DNA of 64,000 nt from Uranotaenia lowii (Eukaryota > Arthropoda > Insecta > Diptera > Culicidae): contig NC_073691.1 in NCBI RefSeq assembly GCF_029784155.1, positions 89,039,361-89,103,360 of the forward strand, given 5' to 3'. Of the stretch, positions 46,386 through 57,332 are shown piece by piece. Numbering within the stretch: the first letter of the stretch is position 1; every line of letters begins with the position of its first letter. A program made the translations under genes and the position numbers. The notes beneath the pieces were generated by a model. The model did not search any database. It had not been told where the DNA came from and saw only the letters and a program-made list of their open reading frames with translations.

Positions 46386-47160
46386 CTACCTGCCACGACA
46401 CATTCTCGATCGGCTGATCCTTTGGTGGCACTTCTTCCATGCTCGTCTCAAAACGATTTTTCCGTCGTCAAGATGGTGTCCATTTCGTTTTCGTGGTCTC
46501 GAGACGGGTTTTCGTGTTCCAGATACTTCTTCAAATCTCTGTTTTGAATTTTTGAGGCATCGATACAAAAAAGATATGCATTCATCCATTGAATACTCTG
46601 GGTCCGAATACATAACCGTTTGAAAGAATAATGTGATTACCTTCTCTAACTTATTAAACGGAATTGTCTGGCGTTTTGGTTCCAGGCCGCGAGTATTTCC
46701 TGTCCAGGAGCATTTCAACAAAAACTCTCGGCAGAAGAAATAATCGATCTGCAGACTCACAGTCGCGTCTGGCTTTACAAATAGATTACGACCGTGAAGC
46801 ATGCCAATCGAAAGAACTGTTGCCTCTACACATTTTTTTATCTTGACAACGTTCTTCAAGAGCCTCCAGATCGGCCAAGCCTTTCACCGGCTGCAAAGAA
46901 CATTCGTGAAGCTCAACCGGGTCATTTGATTTTGTTGGTTCCTGCAACAGCCGTGCTGCTAACACATCAATTTTTGCATTGGCGTGCGATAGTTGCAAGA
47001 GGCATTTGTTTACCTTCGTCGTAAGGTTTTCTGTATACTCTGCAGCTTCATCCGGTTGGGTTTGGGAAAAGGCATGTTTTAAAATCGGTTCAGCAGAGGT
47101 CTTACTGATGATCGAATATTCTCTTGCAGCACGATGGTTCTTATCATAGTTGTTGCTGAT
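46386..47160 (-). pseudogene. DUF4806-like gene remnant, convergent to the Tnp2-like relic
   Basis: On the minus strand one frame (about 47135-46840) with a coiled-coil-like stretch and a Pro-Val-Lys-Gly-Leu-x-x-Leu-Glu-x-Leu-Glu-Glu block shifts near 46845 into a second frame (46386-46859). The second frame carries Cys-Ser-Trp-Thr-Gly-Asn-Thr-Arg-Gly, then Asn-Ser-Lys-Gln-Arg and an Arg/Lys-rich end. The order 'Leu-Glu-Glu block, then Ser-Trp-Thr-Gly block' matches DUF4806-type proteins, many of which are transposon-borne in insects. The A-run at the shift suggests a simple slippage mutation. It may be the second gene of the adjacent Tnp2-like element. Confidence 0.5.
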
Positions 47161-49479
47161 GGTTTATTTTGTGACACTACGGGTAAATACAAATTTAATT
47201 TCAAGAATGTTTACTTCGAGAGAATACTTACTTGTTATCAGGTGCGATCAGCTTTATGCTTTAAAAACCCCTTTAATATCTGTGATTTCGTCGACCGAGA
47301 ATATGGAGCAACTTGCAAAGTGGAGCTGAACGAGCTGAACAGAGAGCCTGCTTAAAAACACATTAGTTCAATTCTGGATCCTAGACATAAAAAATCAGTT
47401 GTTTAACATAGTAATTGTGGGGTAAATTCGGTAAAAAAAATCAATGGAAAAAGATCGGTGTGAGGAAGATCGAGTGATAATAAAAACTATTTTTTCGTTT
47501 TAATCAAAGAAAGACAAAACATAAACAACTTTTTTTCTTCATTTACTTTTTCTTTTTTTCTTCTAAAAAATATATTTGACATATTGACATGGTCGTCGAC
47601 TTAAAAGTGGGGGCTGGCAGTATATCGGCTGAATTGCACGCCAAAAGTGGCCCTTGAACAGCCCTCAAAAAGAATTAAGTGCTTTTTAGCTTTGTGAAGC
47701 ATTTTTGATGTTCGAGTATAAGGCTGAAATAGGGCCAATTTCAACGGCTTAATGGTTACTTGGGAAGATTCAGAAGCGAGAGCGGATTCGCATCCAATCC
47801 GATCTCTCAAGCTCACTACCTGGTGTATCAGAACTGATTGAGACACTTACTGATACAAGAGCCAATTCGAAAATCCACTCACTCACTCACTCAAACTCAA
47901 TCAATGCGGCCTTGCATCGGTTCATACTGCCTGCGTATTTTCTGCCGTAGCGGCAGATACATATGTACATTAGAGTGCCCCAAATGACCCGACTTTTGAA
48001 AAAGTTATACGCTGCAGGCTAAAATTGATCCTAGGCCTAGTACAAGATCTCATGCCAAATTTGGGCCAGATCGGATCACGGGAAGGGGTCGCTCAACGAG
48101 CCTGAAGTTTGTATGGGATTTTGAAACATTTTGTTCGGGAGAAACATGAAAAACCAGTTTTTCATTAATAACTTTGATTCCCGTCGGCCACATTGTACAT
48201 ACATACTGCCTGCGTGTTTGAATGGCTATTTTGGTGCTCCCCAACAACAGCAACAACAAAGCAAGATGTAACATGCAGACAGCATTCGATCATCGATCAG
48301 GAAATGAATGAGTGAGTGAGTGAGTGAGCAAGAAAAGTTATTGAGTGAAAAAAGAAACTGAAAATCAGGTAGCTCCTCAATCAGTTGAGAATTTCAACTA
48401 GAGGAGGAACGTCTCTCTTTCAAATTATATTTCTTTGATTCTCGATGCAGCGCTGTCGAACACAATATTTGCCCCGCTGGGAGATAAACCAACCGACAAT
48501 TTAGGTTTTGCTTTCGCTGTTGAAAACGTTTCAGTGTCCCTCATGAGAATTGAGTGATTTTCGGAACACTGCGATCAACTGCTGGACCTTCCATCGAAAC
48601 ACCATTCCCGCATGTGATCTTCCCCACTATTGATCTCTCTCGTTTCTCCCACCACCCATCGACTCGGGATGGGATGTGGATGGATGAAAATGTGATTATT
48701 TTCAAGTACAAAGATGTATCAAGCGATTTCATAACATTAGTATTGATTTTAATTGCTGTTTTTTTGCGGAAAATCTTGCCAATAAATTCATGCACCCACA
48801 AATCAAATACCACTCCTAATATAGCACGCCAGCTCAGAGCTCAGAATGGCGTAGAACTTATTTCGAGAATGGATAAATACATTTGTGAGCAATTGACATA
48901 GTGCAAGCATGCTCGTACTTTTGCTGATTAAAAATAGCAATAAAAGAGGAACAAAACACATTGGTTCCAGCCAATGATAAAAACTAGGTTAGAACGTAAG
49001 AAATTCCAGATTTTGCATCGGAAAAACCGGTATTTTCGTTTTTTTTTCATCTAACATCCGATTAACTCCCGTTAAACCAGGTTTAAAATAAATAATAAGA
49101 TATAATATATTTAAAATACTCGTACACAAAGCCGTTTTTTTCATTATAATTACGTATATACAACGATAATCCTTTTCCATTCATCACACATACCGACAAC
49201 ATGTGTGTGATTGTGTGAACAACTGAGATCGGCTGGTTTGTACCCAAAGCAAGAAAAAAATAGATGGAAGTGAGTTTAACGTTTGATAAATGGACATCGA
49301 ATTGAAATCGTCGATATATGAATATTAACGTTCATGCAATCAAGAAACAAATGCCACAAGGAAAGGTATAGGTTAAATGGTAGGGATGAATGACAGCTTG
49401 CTGTTAAATTCCAGAAAAAAAAGGTAAAACGCAAAGGACAAAGTGTTGGTTATAAATCTCAAATAAACAAAAAAAAGTT
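47161..49479. other. Unassigned sequence with dispersed repeats and microsatellites
   Basis: A CACT microsatellite lies at about 47876-47894 and its inverse (GAGT)n at about 48306-48329. Between them is an interspersed repeat (about 47965-48240) with 'gccaaatttgggccagatcg'. At about 48550-48600 is the block also seen, inverted, at 27730-27765, and its 'gagtgattttcgga' start recurs at 24316. The 115-codon frame at 48554-48901 spans that repeat and is not called. Confidence 0.45.
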
Positions 49480-49975
49480 CACGTAAGAAAACAAACTTGG
49501 AATCAAGGGCTACAGTGATTCGAATCATTGAACGCAGAGAACTGCATTTTGTTACTGGAACATCATTTGAGGCGTTCAGTTTGTTCCTGTCGAATGACAT
49601 AACGGCCAGTCCAATCCAGAAAGCACTTATTGTCAAAAAATTTCAAACAAAATTAAAATTTACCGAGGATGAGTTTGAAACAGTTAAGGAATTAGTGAAA
49701 GCTCTCGAACCCGTACAAGTTGCCGTAGAACAACTTTGTAAAGAATTTCGTACATTGATGAAGCTTATGTCGCGCTTCAGTTTATGCTGGAACAGCTTCA
49801 TTCTGAAAAATTTTCACTTGCTTATTAACTATTTGTTGCGATCAAAGATCGAATCCTGCAAAGACGGTCAGAATTCGCAGACCTTTTTGCATTTTTATGC
49901 AACAAAAATGCCAGACACCTCGAAATACGTTGGTGAAACAAGCTGAAGAAATTGGCAGACGTGTTACAGCAACTC
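49480..49975 (+). pseudogene. hAT transposase remnant, part upstream of the gypsy insertion
   Basis: About 150 codons are open. The segment with Phe-Glu-Thr-Val-Lys-Glu-Leu-Val-Lys-Ala-Leu-Glu-Pro-Val followed by Val-Glu-Gln-Leu-Cys is the helical middle region of hAT (hobo/Ac/Tam3) transposases. The N-terminal BED finger and first catalytic residues are absent. The frame shifts near 49935. It ends exactly at the gypsy 5' LTR, and the C-terminal dimerisation region is found after the 3' LTR. Confidence 0.65.
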
Positions 49976-51854
49976 TATTACAGTATAATATTGTTTGTGA
50001 ACGTAAATTGTTAAAATATATGCTGTCAGTTTGAGGTGATAAAAATGAACAGTAAACCAGAGTTCTCACTGTACATCAAAAACAAGATGCCCCCGCAACA
50101 AACAACCCATCTGTCATGTAACTACTTAATCCACTGATCAAAAATCAGGAAATTTGACACCGCTTGACTTCCGCTTGACAAACTGGTGCTTATTCTTCTA
50201 AGAGGCTTGTAAGGAGCGTGAACAAAGTTACCAACAGTGTGCTAAAAAGTGAAATGTGGGACAAGCTAGCCCTGTAAAGGTAAAGAAAAGTAACCGCTAA
50301 TGTATGGTGACTAAAATGATTCAATTCTAGCCTATAGAAGCCCAGAAGAAAGCCACAAAACAACCGGGTCGCGCATGCCAAGCCAACAAGCCTAAAGGTA
50401 CTGCTTAACATTAAAAGTAAACCAGATTTTGTAATGCAACAAACTATTATAGGAATTAACCAAAAGCGGGTGATTATAATCGAACGGGGAGCGGCACACA
50501 GCAGCGATATCATTCCCAAATCACTCCGTTAATTCGGTAATTGGAATGTAAGTACACAACAACCACACGTGCTATAGCTCTTCCCATTATTACCCACCTA
50601 ACAGCTCATTCGCAAAACGGTATCAAGCAGGCAGCCCTGACGATTCTCGACAGCTTAGATTCCAATCAGGTAAAAGATTCACGAATTATAATGTCTCGAA
50701 ACTAAGCTCATTGCACATCCCTAGAATCCCGAAGACGAGAGCCGAACATCCACCGTGAAATTCCCTAGTGAACGCATATCCAGACAAAGAGGGCTCTCAT
50801 CGAGGTACATTCATAGAGCCGAATGAAGTAACTGCCCTTTTGCTAAAATCGTTCAATGAAATTACAGAGCCCTTTAAATGCTGCTTCAAGGCCTTGTGCA
50901 CCGAACACCTCGCAAGTACGGTGGAAGTCACTAATCGATGGCCAATCGTGACTAGGCACATGAAGAAGCCAGTCGTCCCTGTGGTAGTGGAAAGCCGAGC
51001 CAGTTCGAATACCGATCGAAAGCTCCAGTCGCCTCACTGAGTATTGGTGACCGATTTCTCATCTCAACCAGTACGAGCGCTTTCCTTACTGTGTGCGGTG
51101 GTTCGGATATTCGTCGTCAAAAGGAAGCGAATCAAGCGCGTTGGTCGTGCTTAGCTGGCACCGGTGCGATTGTGAAAGTTACGGGAACGAAGTTCGGTTG
51201 GTGCCAGGTGAATCTGAGCCGGAGTGCTGCCGCTGCAATAGCTTGTGGGGGAAGGTTTGCTGAAAGGGCTACGGCCATATGGATCTCAGCATAGTGTGGT
51301 GAATTACGAGAAGGCCTGCGGGCAATGGTGTGTGTAAGAGCCTGGGTTATGTGCTATTGGTAACACCGTTAAGCTGCATGCAAGAGTGTTGGTGTAAACA
51401 AGGAATAAGTGAGACGTGAGCAAACATCTAATTGGGGATTCCCCGATGCACTTGATGCATCGGTTTGTTTACATCGAGAAGGAAGGAATCTCATTGAGAA
51501 TAGGGTGGCTACGTGGAATTGGAAATTAAAATACCGAAAGAGAAATTAATCAGCAGCAGTGCATGGGAGTGCGTTGCATGTGCATGGATGCAGAAGAAAC
51601 ACCCGGGGCCCCGTGATCACCGCTGAGGAGGACGTTTCGGAGAATTAGCAAGTAAGCTGAATTTTGTGTAATTTATGTATGTAGTTAGAATATAAGCACA
51701 ATGTCATATCATCCACTCAATATTTCGAATAGTCTCAGATAAAGCATTTAAGAAGAATCATATTACATTATCCAGGCATCGCGATTCTCGTACCTTGGTA
51801 CCAAAACCTATCGTGTACATCAATAAATCTTACGCAATATATGAGCTTGTAACA
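49976..51854 (+). repeat. Gypsy 5' LTR (1,879 bp)
   Basis: It starts tattacagtataatattg and ends gagcttgtaaca. A TATA-like string lies at about 51689-51696 and AATAAA at 51822-51827, so most of the LTR is U3 and R-U5 is short. Start position is uncertain by 2 bp because the two copies differ just before 'tattac' (tc versus tg). Open frames inside it occur identically in both LTRs and do not look coding. Confidence 0.92.
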
Positions 51855-51855
51855 T

Positions 51856-51867
51856 TGGCGCCCAACG
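51856..51867 (+). promoter_or_regulatory. Gypsy primer-binding site
   Basis: TGGCGCCCAACG starts one base after the LTR. TGGCGCCCAAC is the common Ty3/gypsy primer site for a tRNA 3' end; which tRNA is not resolved. Confidence 0.85.
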
Positions 51868-51942
51868 AAAATAACTCGCGTACTTAATATTTCGTACAAA
51901 ATAAATAATATTCGCAGTCGCAGTCAAAGTGAATCAAGAGAA

Positions 51943-54261
51943 GTGAGTGTAATCATGAGTGTTAGAAATATGGATATCAAACTTCTAGAAGATGAGGAAT
52001 TGGCTTTCGAACTCGCTCTAAGAGGAGTTAAAGATGTCAAATCTCAAGATAGAAAGACTAGAATTGCAAATCTGCAGATCGTTCTGGAGAAGGAGACTAA
52101 AACATTGAACCTTCCGACTTCTTCATCCCACGTCACAACGGACGTTGACAATATTTACCAGTGCCAGGCAAGAATTTCACCCATTCTTAATTTGATAGAT
52201 GTTGCCATTCGTCAAGAATCAAGAGACTTGTTGAACAAATATCTTTCCAGACTTCTGCACTACCGCTTCCGCCTTTCTCTCATCCAGGACAAACTTATCA
52301 CAGCAAATGCAAGTAAGTCGATAGCGAAAATAGAAACAGGTATTGCGAAAATCGACGAATTTTTCAAGCGAAATCCCCAAAGGAAAGAAGCAGCGTCCGG
52401 TGATGTCGACATCCTTCCATCTGAAAAGGACATACTTGATCGGCTCAAAAATTCAAACTTACAATCGAGCATCAAGGAGGTAGTTCAGCATCACGTTCTT
52501 CTAGGGCAACAACACAATGAAGAGCTGGTACAACGAGAGCAGGAACATCTACAGCAGCAACTCGATCAGGAACACCGCCGTGAACAACAGCAACTGGAGC
52601 AGGGACATCGCCGTGAACAACAACAACGAGAACATCATCAAGTACAACAAAAACAGGAGCAACCACATCAACAATCTCAGGAACAGCAACAGTGCGAGCA
52701 AGATGAAAGGGATCGGCGACAACTTGAGCATAGGCAGAAAGAGAGTGATCAACGTACGCAAGCAGAACCACCTTATCAGCATTGGGGACAGCAAAAGTGT
52801 GACGGGCAACCGAGGGATCGCAGTCAGACATTCCAAGAGCGCAATTCGAAAAACCATCCATGGGCATTTCCTCCAATGCCCCCCAATCCAATCCAATCTC
52901 GTCAGCTACCACCGTCATGGGAAAATGAATATCATCTTCTTCAACAGCAACAACAGCATCAACAGCAGCAATTCTTACAGTTGCAAGAACAGTATGAGCA
53001 ACTACAACTAAGCCTAGCAGAGGAAAAGGAAAAGAGATATAATCTCGAGCAGCGAATTGCGCAAAATCGCAACACCCAAAACCCAAATCAACATTATGGA
53101 AATTTCAGAGGGCCACCCGAATTTCAAATTAGTAATACCGCTGCATCTTTCCAAAACAGATCAGACGAAAATCAATACTTTCAAAGATTCTCACAACCGG
53201 TGTACAAATGGAAAATGGAATACGGAGGGGAGAATGACATCAGAAAGCTGGGGGAGTTCCTGAATGAAGTTAAGGTCTATGCTTGGACGGAAGGAATTGA
53301 CGAGTACACACTTCTACGTTCAGTCAAACACTTACTCAGAGGACCAGCTCAGCAGTGGTATACAAGAGCATATGGTACACTTCGCAATTGGGATGATTTC
53401 AAAACTGAAATCAAAAGGGAGTTCCTACCACCAAATTTCTCCGAAATTTTGAAGCAGGATTTATACTTACGTTTCCAAGGACCCAATGAATCTTTCGCAA
53501 CATTCTCCAGGGATTTATTAGCGATCTTTGAAATAATCGAGCCTCCTATGTTCGAATCGGAAAAACTCTTCATTCTAAAATCACACCTGAACATCGATTT
53601 TGTCTCTTTAGCGGCGGCCTCCCAAGTAGGCACAGTGAGGGAATTAGTCAAGGTTTGCAAGGATTTTGAAGTGTCTCGTTCTTACGCTCTGAAAAATCGA
53701 CCTACGTACAACCAGCGTCCCGCCTGGACACGCCCAGTTAACACCGGAGCTCCGCGGCAAGGACCAGTGAACTCATTCCAACAACAATCCTACAGACCAC
53801 CTATCAATCGCCAGCACATCAACATGGTTACATCGAGTGAAATGAATCAGGATCAGGAAGAAAGACCAGAGGACTACCGAACAGTGGAATTTTCGCACAG
53901 GGAAGCTGCTCTCAGCTCAGAAGAAGCCGAATCGTGCTGCATGGTCACAGAAGACGTCAATGCAGTACATTCACACTATAAACCATCACATAGAGCTCCT
54001 CAACATCCAACGGACCAAATTAACTCTAGCCAGCAGCAAAACAGATCACAACTTAATCCTATTGTGTGTTGGCAATGTGAAAACCCTGGACACACCTATT
54101 TAATGTGCCCCAACCAGAAAACCTTCCTATTTTGTTTCACCTGCGGAAAGAAGGGCTGCACAACTCGAAGCTGTCAGAGTTGCTTAGCGAGATGGAGACA
54201 ATTGGCTCCGGATTCACCACACCTCCTATCGGGAAACGGAAACAGGGAGAATTCTCAATAA
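51943..54261 (+). CDS. gag: Gypsy gag polyprotein
   Basis: 772 codons. The N-terminal ~180 residues are charged and helical. Residues about 190-360 are extremely Gln/Glu/His-rich and read as a long coiled coil or polyQ-like segment, coded by cag/caa runs. A retrotransposon gag (capsid) domain lies at about 415-560, with Trp-Tyr-Thr-Arg and a conserved Leu-x-x-Phe ending. Near the C-terminus is a zinc knuckle CX2CX4HX4C (about residue 707), followed by a second Cys cluster with a Lys-Lys-Gly core. An ATG at 51943 directly follows the short leader; a second ATG at 51955 is possible. It overlaps pol by 157 nt and ends 24 nt after a slippery heptamer. Confidence 0.93.
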   Translation: MSVIMSVRNMDIKLLEDEELAFELALRGVKDVKSQDRKTRIANLQIVLEKETKTLNLPTSSSHVTTDVDNIYQCQARISPILNLIDVAIRQESRDLLNKYLSRLLHYRFRLSLIQDKLITANASKSIAKIETGIAKIDEFFKRNPQRKEAASGDVDILPSEKDILDRLKNSNLQSSIKEVVQHHVLLGQQHNEELVQREQEHLQQQLDQEHRREQQQLEQGHRREQQQREHHQVQQKQEQPHQQSQEQQQCEQDERDRRQLEHRQKESDQRTQAEPPYQHWGQQKCDGQPRDRSQTFQERNSKNHPWAFPPMPPNPIQSRQLPPSWENEYHLLQQQQQHQQQQFLQLQEQYEQLQLSLAEEKEKRYNLEQRIAQNRNTQNPNQHYGNFRGPPEFQISNTAASFQNRSDENQYFQRFSQPVYKWKMEYGGENDIRKLGEFLNEVKVYAWTEGIDEYTLLRSVKHLLRGPAQQWYTRAYGTLRNWDDFKTEIKREFLPPNFSEILKQDLYLRFQGPNESFATFSRDLLAIFEIIEPPMFESEKLFILKSHLNIDFVSLAAASQVGTVRELVKVCKDFEVSRSYALKNRPTYNQRPAWTRPVNTGAPRQGPVNSFQQQSYRPPINRQHINMVTSSEMNQDQEERPEDYRTVEFSHREAALSSEEAESCCMVTEDVNAVHSHYKPSHRAPQHPTDQINSSQQQNRSQLNPIVCWQCENPGHTYLMCPNQKTFLFCFTCGKKGCTTRSCQSCLARWRQLAPDSPHLLSGNGNRENSQ

Positions 54262-57200
54262 GGGAGGAGGCTTCTCCCGAGCTATCTAGTATCCCTAATA
54301 CTTCTAATCCACCATATCCTCGCAAAGTAGAAGCAGTCCTAGTAGATCCAAAAAACACAGACAATAGACCTTATGCAAACATTTCTATTCTGGGGCAAGA
54401 ACACCAGGGATTATTGGACAGTGGAGCCACATGCACTTTAATAGGGGGAACGCTAACTAAGATCGCTGATACCTACAGTTTGAAGAAATACTCAGTCAAG
54501 GGAGAAATTCGGACAGTGGACAATTCAGCTCACCAGGTCTCGTTTTTCTCATATGTTCCAATTTCCTACAATAGAAAAATCTGTACCTTACCAATACTAT
54601 TCGTAGAGTCGATGCCCACGTCCTTGATTCTTGGCATGGACTTTTGGGACATGTTCGGCGTAAAGGCGGTAGTTTGTGGTTTGACAACAACTATCGCAAA
54701 CTCGTCAATTATTGATTCGCTTTCTGACATTGACAAGAAAAATCTGGAAAAAATTGTTTCTGCTTTTCCTACAACTCAAAACAAAGGGAAGTTAGGACGT
54801 ACAAACTTGTACCAGCATCGTATCGACACTGGATCGACACTTCCTTTTAAGCAGAAGTACTACCCAATGTCAAAATTTGTACTTCAGGACCTGAACAAAG
54901 AAGTAGATCGTATGTTGGATTTGGGAGTAATTGAAATCGCCATGTGCTGTCCTTGGAACAATGCCACCGTTGCGGTAAAGAAAAAGGACGGATCGATGAG
55001 GTTATGTCTTGATGCACGCAAGCTTAATTCCGTGATTGTTCAAGAAGCCTATCCAATACCCCATATAGCGACCATTATGAACAACCTGAGTGGATCCAGA
55101 TACTTGTCTTCCATAGATCTTGAATCGGCATTTTGGCAGATACCACTGGAGCCTTCTTCGAAACAAAAGACAGCATTTACGATTCCGCAGAGAGGCCATT
55201 TTCAGTTCCAGGTGGTCCCGTTCGGATTATCAACGGCCAGCCAAGCTCTCTCGAGGGTCATGAATTACCTGTTCATCGATATGGAGCCCAAAGTCTTCGT
55301 CTATTTGGATGATTTGATTCTAGCCACGGAGAATTTTCAAGAACACTTAACGCTTCTTCAAGAAATTGCCAGAAGACTAGATAAAGCAGGTTTGACAATT
55401 AACTCCGAGAAATCGATCTTCTGTAGGAAGAGTTTGAACTATTTGGGCTACGTTCTAGATGAGAAAGGATGGCACGTTGATGAAACTAAAGTGGAGGCTA
55501 TAAGCAAGTTCCCAACCCCAGCTTCCAAAAAGGAGATTCAGCGTTTCCTTGGTATGTGCGGCTGGTACAGGCGATTTTTGAAGGATTTTTCCAAGACTGC
55601 TACACCTCTGACGGAATTAACAAAAGCAAAGGTAAAATTCAAGTGGTCAGAAGAGTGTGAGCGGGCGTTCCAGACCTTAAAAAATCAATTAACCTCAGCA
55701 CCGATCTTGTCTACACCAAACTACTCAAAACCATTCTCTGTGGCTTGTGATGCCAGCGACGTTGCTATAGGAGCCGTATTAACACAGGATGCGCAAGAAG
55801 GAGAGTGTGTAATATCCTATTTTTCTCAAAAACTTTCACCCGCTGAGAGAAAATACTCAGTGACACAAAGGGAATGTCTGGCGGTAATAAGATCGATAGA
55901 AAAATTCCGGGGTTACTTGGAGGGGACCCACTTTACAGTGTATTGCGACCATTCTAGTTTGCTGTATTTGAAGACTATGAAAACCCCAACCCCGCTCTTA
56001 GCAAGGTGGATACTTCGACTTAATGCCTATTCCTTTGACATTCGGTATCGAAAAGGAAGCTCAAACGTCGTTCCAGATTGTTTAAGCAGGATCGAAATCG
56101 TGAATAGTCTTACCAGTAACACCGACACTACAGATCCCTGGTACAACGAACTGAAAAGTAAAGTGAAAGCAGATCAAGACAGTTTTCCGGACTTTCGATT
56201 GATAAAAGGAAATCTGTACAAAAATTGTTCCACTCTAGACGAGACGGGAGGAAGAGCACACCGATGGAAACGTGTAGTACCAGGATCGGACAGAAGCCGA
56301 ATCATCCATAATTTCCACGACATACCAACAGCAGCTCATCTGGGATACGAGAGAACCCTGCACAGAATTCAAAGGGAATTTTACTGGCCGAACATGTCGA
56401 TAGACGTTAAAAGGCATATAAGAGCTTGCGAAGTGTGCAAGGCGTCGAAAGCCCCTAACACATCCCTAACACCAACTTTAGGAAATTCTAAACCAGCCAA
56501 GCTTCCCTGGGAACTGATATCGGTAGACTGGATTGGCCCTTTGACTCGGTCTAGGAAGGGTTTCACCGTTATCTTGGTCGTCATCGATTGGATCACAAAA
56601 TTTATCATCGTAGAACCTTTTCGAACAGCAAATGCTCAACAGATGGTGGCATTCCTTGAAGGATATGTATTTCTCAGGTTTTCAACGCCAAGGATCATAG
56701 GCTCGCAATTTCTTCCGCATGTGTTCCAAGCATTCTTGAAACGCTACAATGTGATACATATGAGGACTGCATTCTACACGCCGATGTGCAACGCTGCTGA
56801 GAGAACCAACCGAACGCTCATCACTTGCATTAGATCCCTTCTTGATGCAGATCAACGCGACTGGGACGTCCACATCCAGCAGGTAGTTTGCGCAATCAAC
56901 ACCACGAAACAAGAAACGTTAGGTTGCAGCCCTTATTTTTGCAACTTCGGGCGCGATCACATTTTGTTTACTGATGCTTACACGCTTTCCAACATGAACA
57001 CGACAGACGACTCGGAAACGAACCACACCACAAGGATGAAGGTAATTCAAAACATCCAGCAATTTGTCCTGACGCGTATCAGGAAGGCACACGAGGACAG
57101 CAAGAAGCGATATGACCTGAGAGCTAAGGTCGTCGAATTTTCAATAGGAGATGTCGTTTGGAGGAGGTCATTTGAACAGTCATCTGCCGCAGATCATCGG

Positions 57201-57332
57201 ACGAAAAAACTGGGCCCAAAGTTCATTGCAAGTATTGTTCGACAGAGACAAGGCGCGAACAATTATTTTCTTGAAGACATTAAGACATCGAAAACCGGCA
57301 CCTATCATGCTAAAGACATAAAACCAGATTAA
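54105..57332 (+). CDS. pol: Gypsy pol: protease, RT, RNase H, integrase
   Basis: The 1,075-codon frame is in the -1 frame relative to gag; its first ATG is probably unused. In order it holds an aspartic protease (Leu-Asp-Ser-Gly-Ala near residue 105), RT with Tyr-Leu-Asp-Asp near 399, RNase H with Asp-Ala-Ser-Asp near 548, and a His2-Cys2 zinc segment (about 745-782). The integrase core follows, with its first Asp near 808 (Val-Asp-Trp-Ile-Gly-Pro) and Glu near 899 (Ala-Ala-Glu-Arg-Thr-Asn). The second catalytic Asp is missing: where the family has Ile-Ser-Asp-Asn-Gly, this protein runs Ile-Ile-Gly-Ser-Gln-Phe near 864. The C-terminus has a GPY/F-like Leu-Gly-Pro-Lys-Phe module and no chromodomain. 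The frame is otherwise uninterrupted. Confidence 0.93.
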   Translation: MPQPENLPILFHLRKEGLHNSKLSELLSEMETIGSGFTTPPIGKRKQGEFSIREEASPELSSIPNTSNPPYPRKVEAVLVDPKNTDNRPYANISILGQEHQGLLDSGATCTLIGGTLTKIADTYSLKKYSVKGEIRTVDNSAHQVSFFSYVPISYNRKICTLPILFVESMPTSLILGMDFWDMFGVKAVVCGLTTTIANSSIIDSLSDIDKKNLEKIVSAFPTTQNKGKLGRTNLYQHRIDTGSTLPFKQKYYPMSKFVLQDLNKEVDRMLDLGVIEIAMCCPWNNATVAVKKKDGSMRLCLDARKLNSVIVQEAYPIPHIATIMNNLSGSRYLSSIDLESAFWQIPLEPSSKQKTAFTIPQRGHFQFQVVPFGLSTASQALSRVMNYLFIDMEPKVFVYLDDLILATENFQEHLTLLQEIARRLDKAGLTINSEKSIFCRKSLNYLGYVLDEKGWHVDETKVEAISKFPTPASKKEIQRFLGMCGWYRRFLKDFSKTATPLTELTKAKVKFKWSEECERAFQTLKNQLTSAPILSTPNYSKPFSVACDASDVAIGAVLTQDAQEGECVISYFSQKLSPAERKYSVTQRECLAVIRSIEKFRGYLEGTHFTVYCDHSSLLYLKTMKTPTPLLARWILRLNAYSFDIRYRKGSSNVVPDCLSRIEIVNSLTSNTDTTDPWYNELKSKVKADQDSFPDFRLIKGNLYKNCSTLDETGGRAHRWKRVVPGSDRSRIIHNFHDIPTAAHLGYERTLHRIQREFYWPNMSIDVKRHIRACEVCKASKAPNTSLTPTLGNSKPAKLPWELISVDWIGPLTRSRKGFTVILVVIDWITKFIIVEPFRTANAQQMVAFLEGYVFLRFSTPRIIGSQFLPHVFQAFLKRYNVIHMRTAFYTPMCNAAERTNRTLITCIRSLLDADQRDWDVHIQQVVCAINTTKQETLGCSPYFCNFGRDHILFTDAYTLSNMNTTDDSETNHTTRMKVIQNIQQFVLTRIRKAHEDSKKRYDLRAKVVEFSIGDVVWRRSFEQSSAADHRTKKLGPKFIASIVRQRQGANNYFLEDIKTSKTGTYHAKDIKPD
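54231..54237 (+). promoter_or_regulatory. Putative -1 ribosomal frameshift site GGGAAAC
   Basis: The heptamer has the X XXY YYZ form in the gag frame (G GGA AAC; the first G is the third codon position). Shifting back one base enters the pol frame, which is open on both sides. The gag stop is at 54259-54261. G GGA AAC is a known -1 slippery sequence in retroviruses. A downstream pseudoknot was not verified. Confidence 0.72.

Noticed and set aside
50190..50519. Protein of 109 codons, repeated at 58247-58576
   Set aside because: It lies antisense in the gypsy LTRs and is duplicated only because the LTRs are identical; no coding features.
52472..53086. Minus-strand frame of 204 codons opposite gypsy gag
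   Set aside because: It is the antisense of the Gln-rich repeat region, where cag/caa runs remove stops from the other strand.
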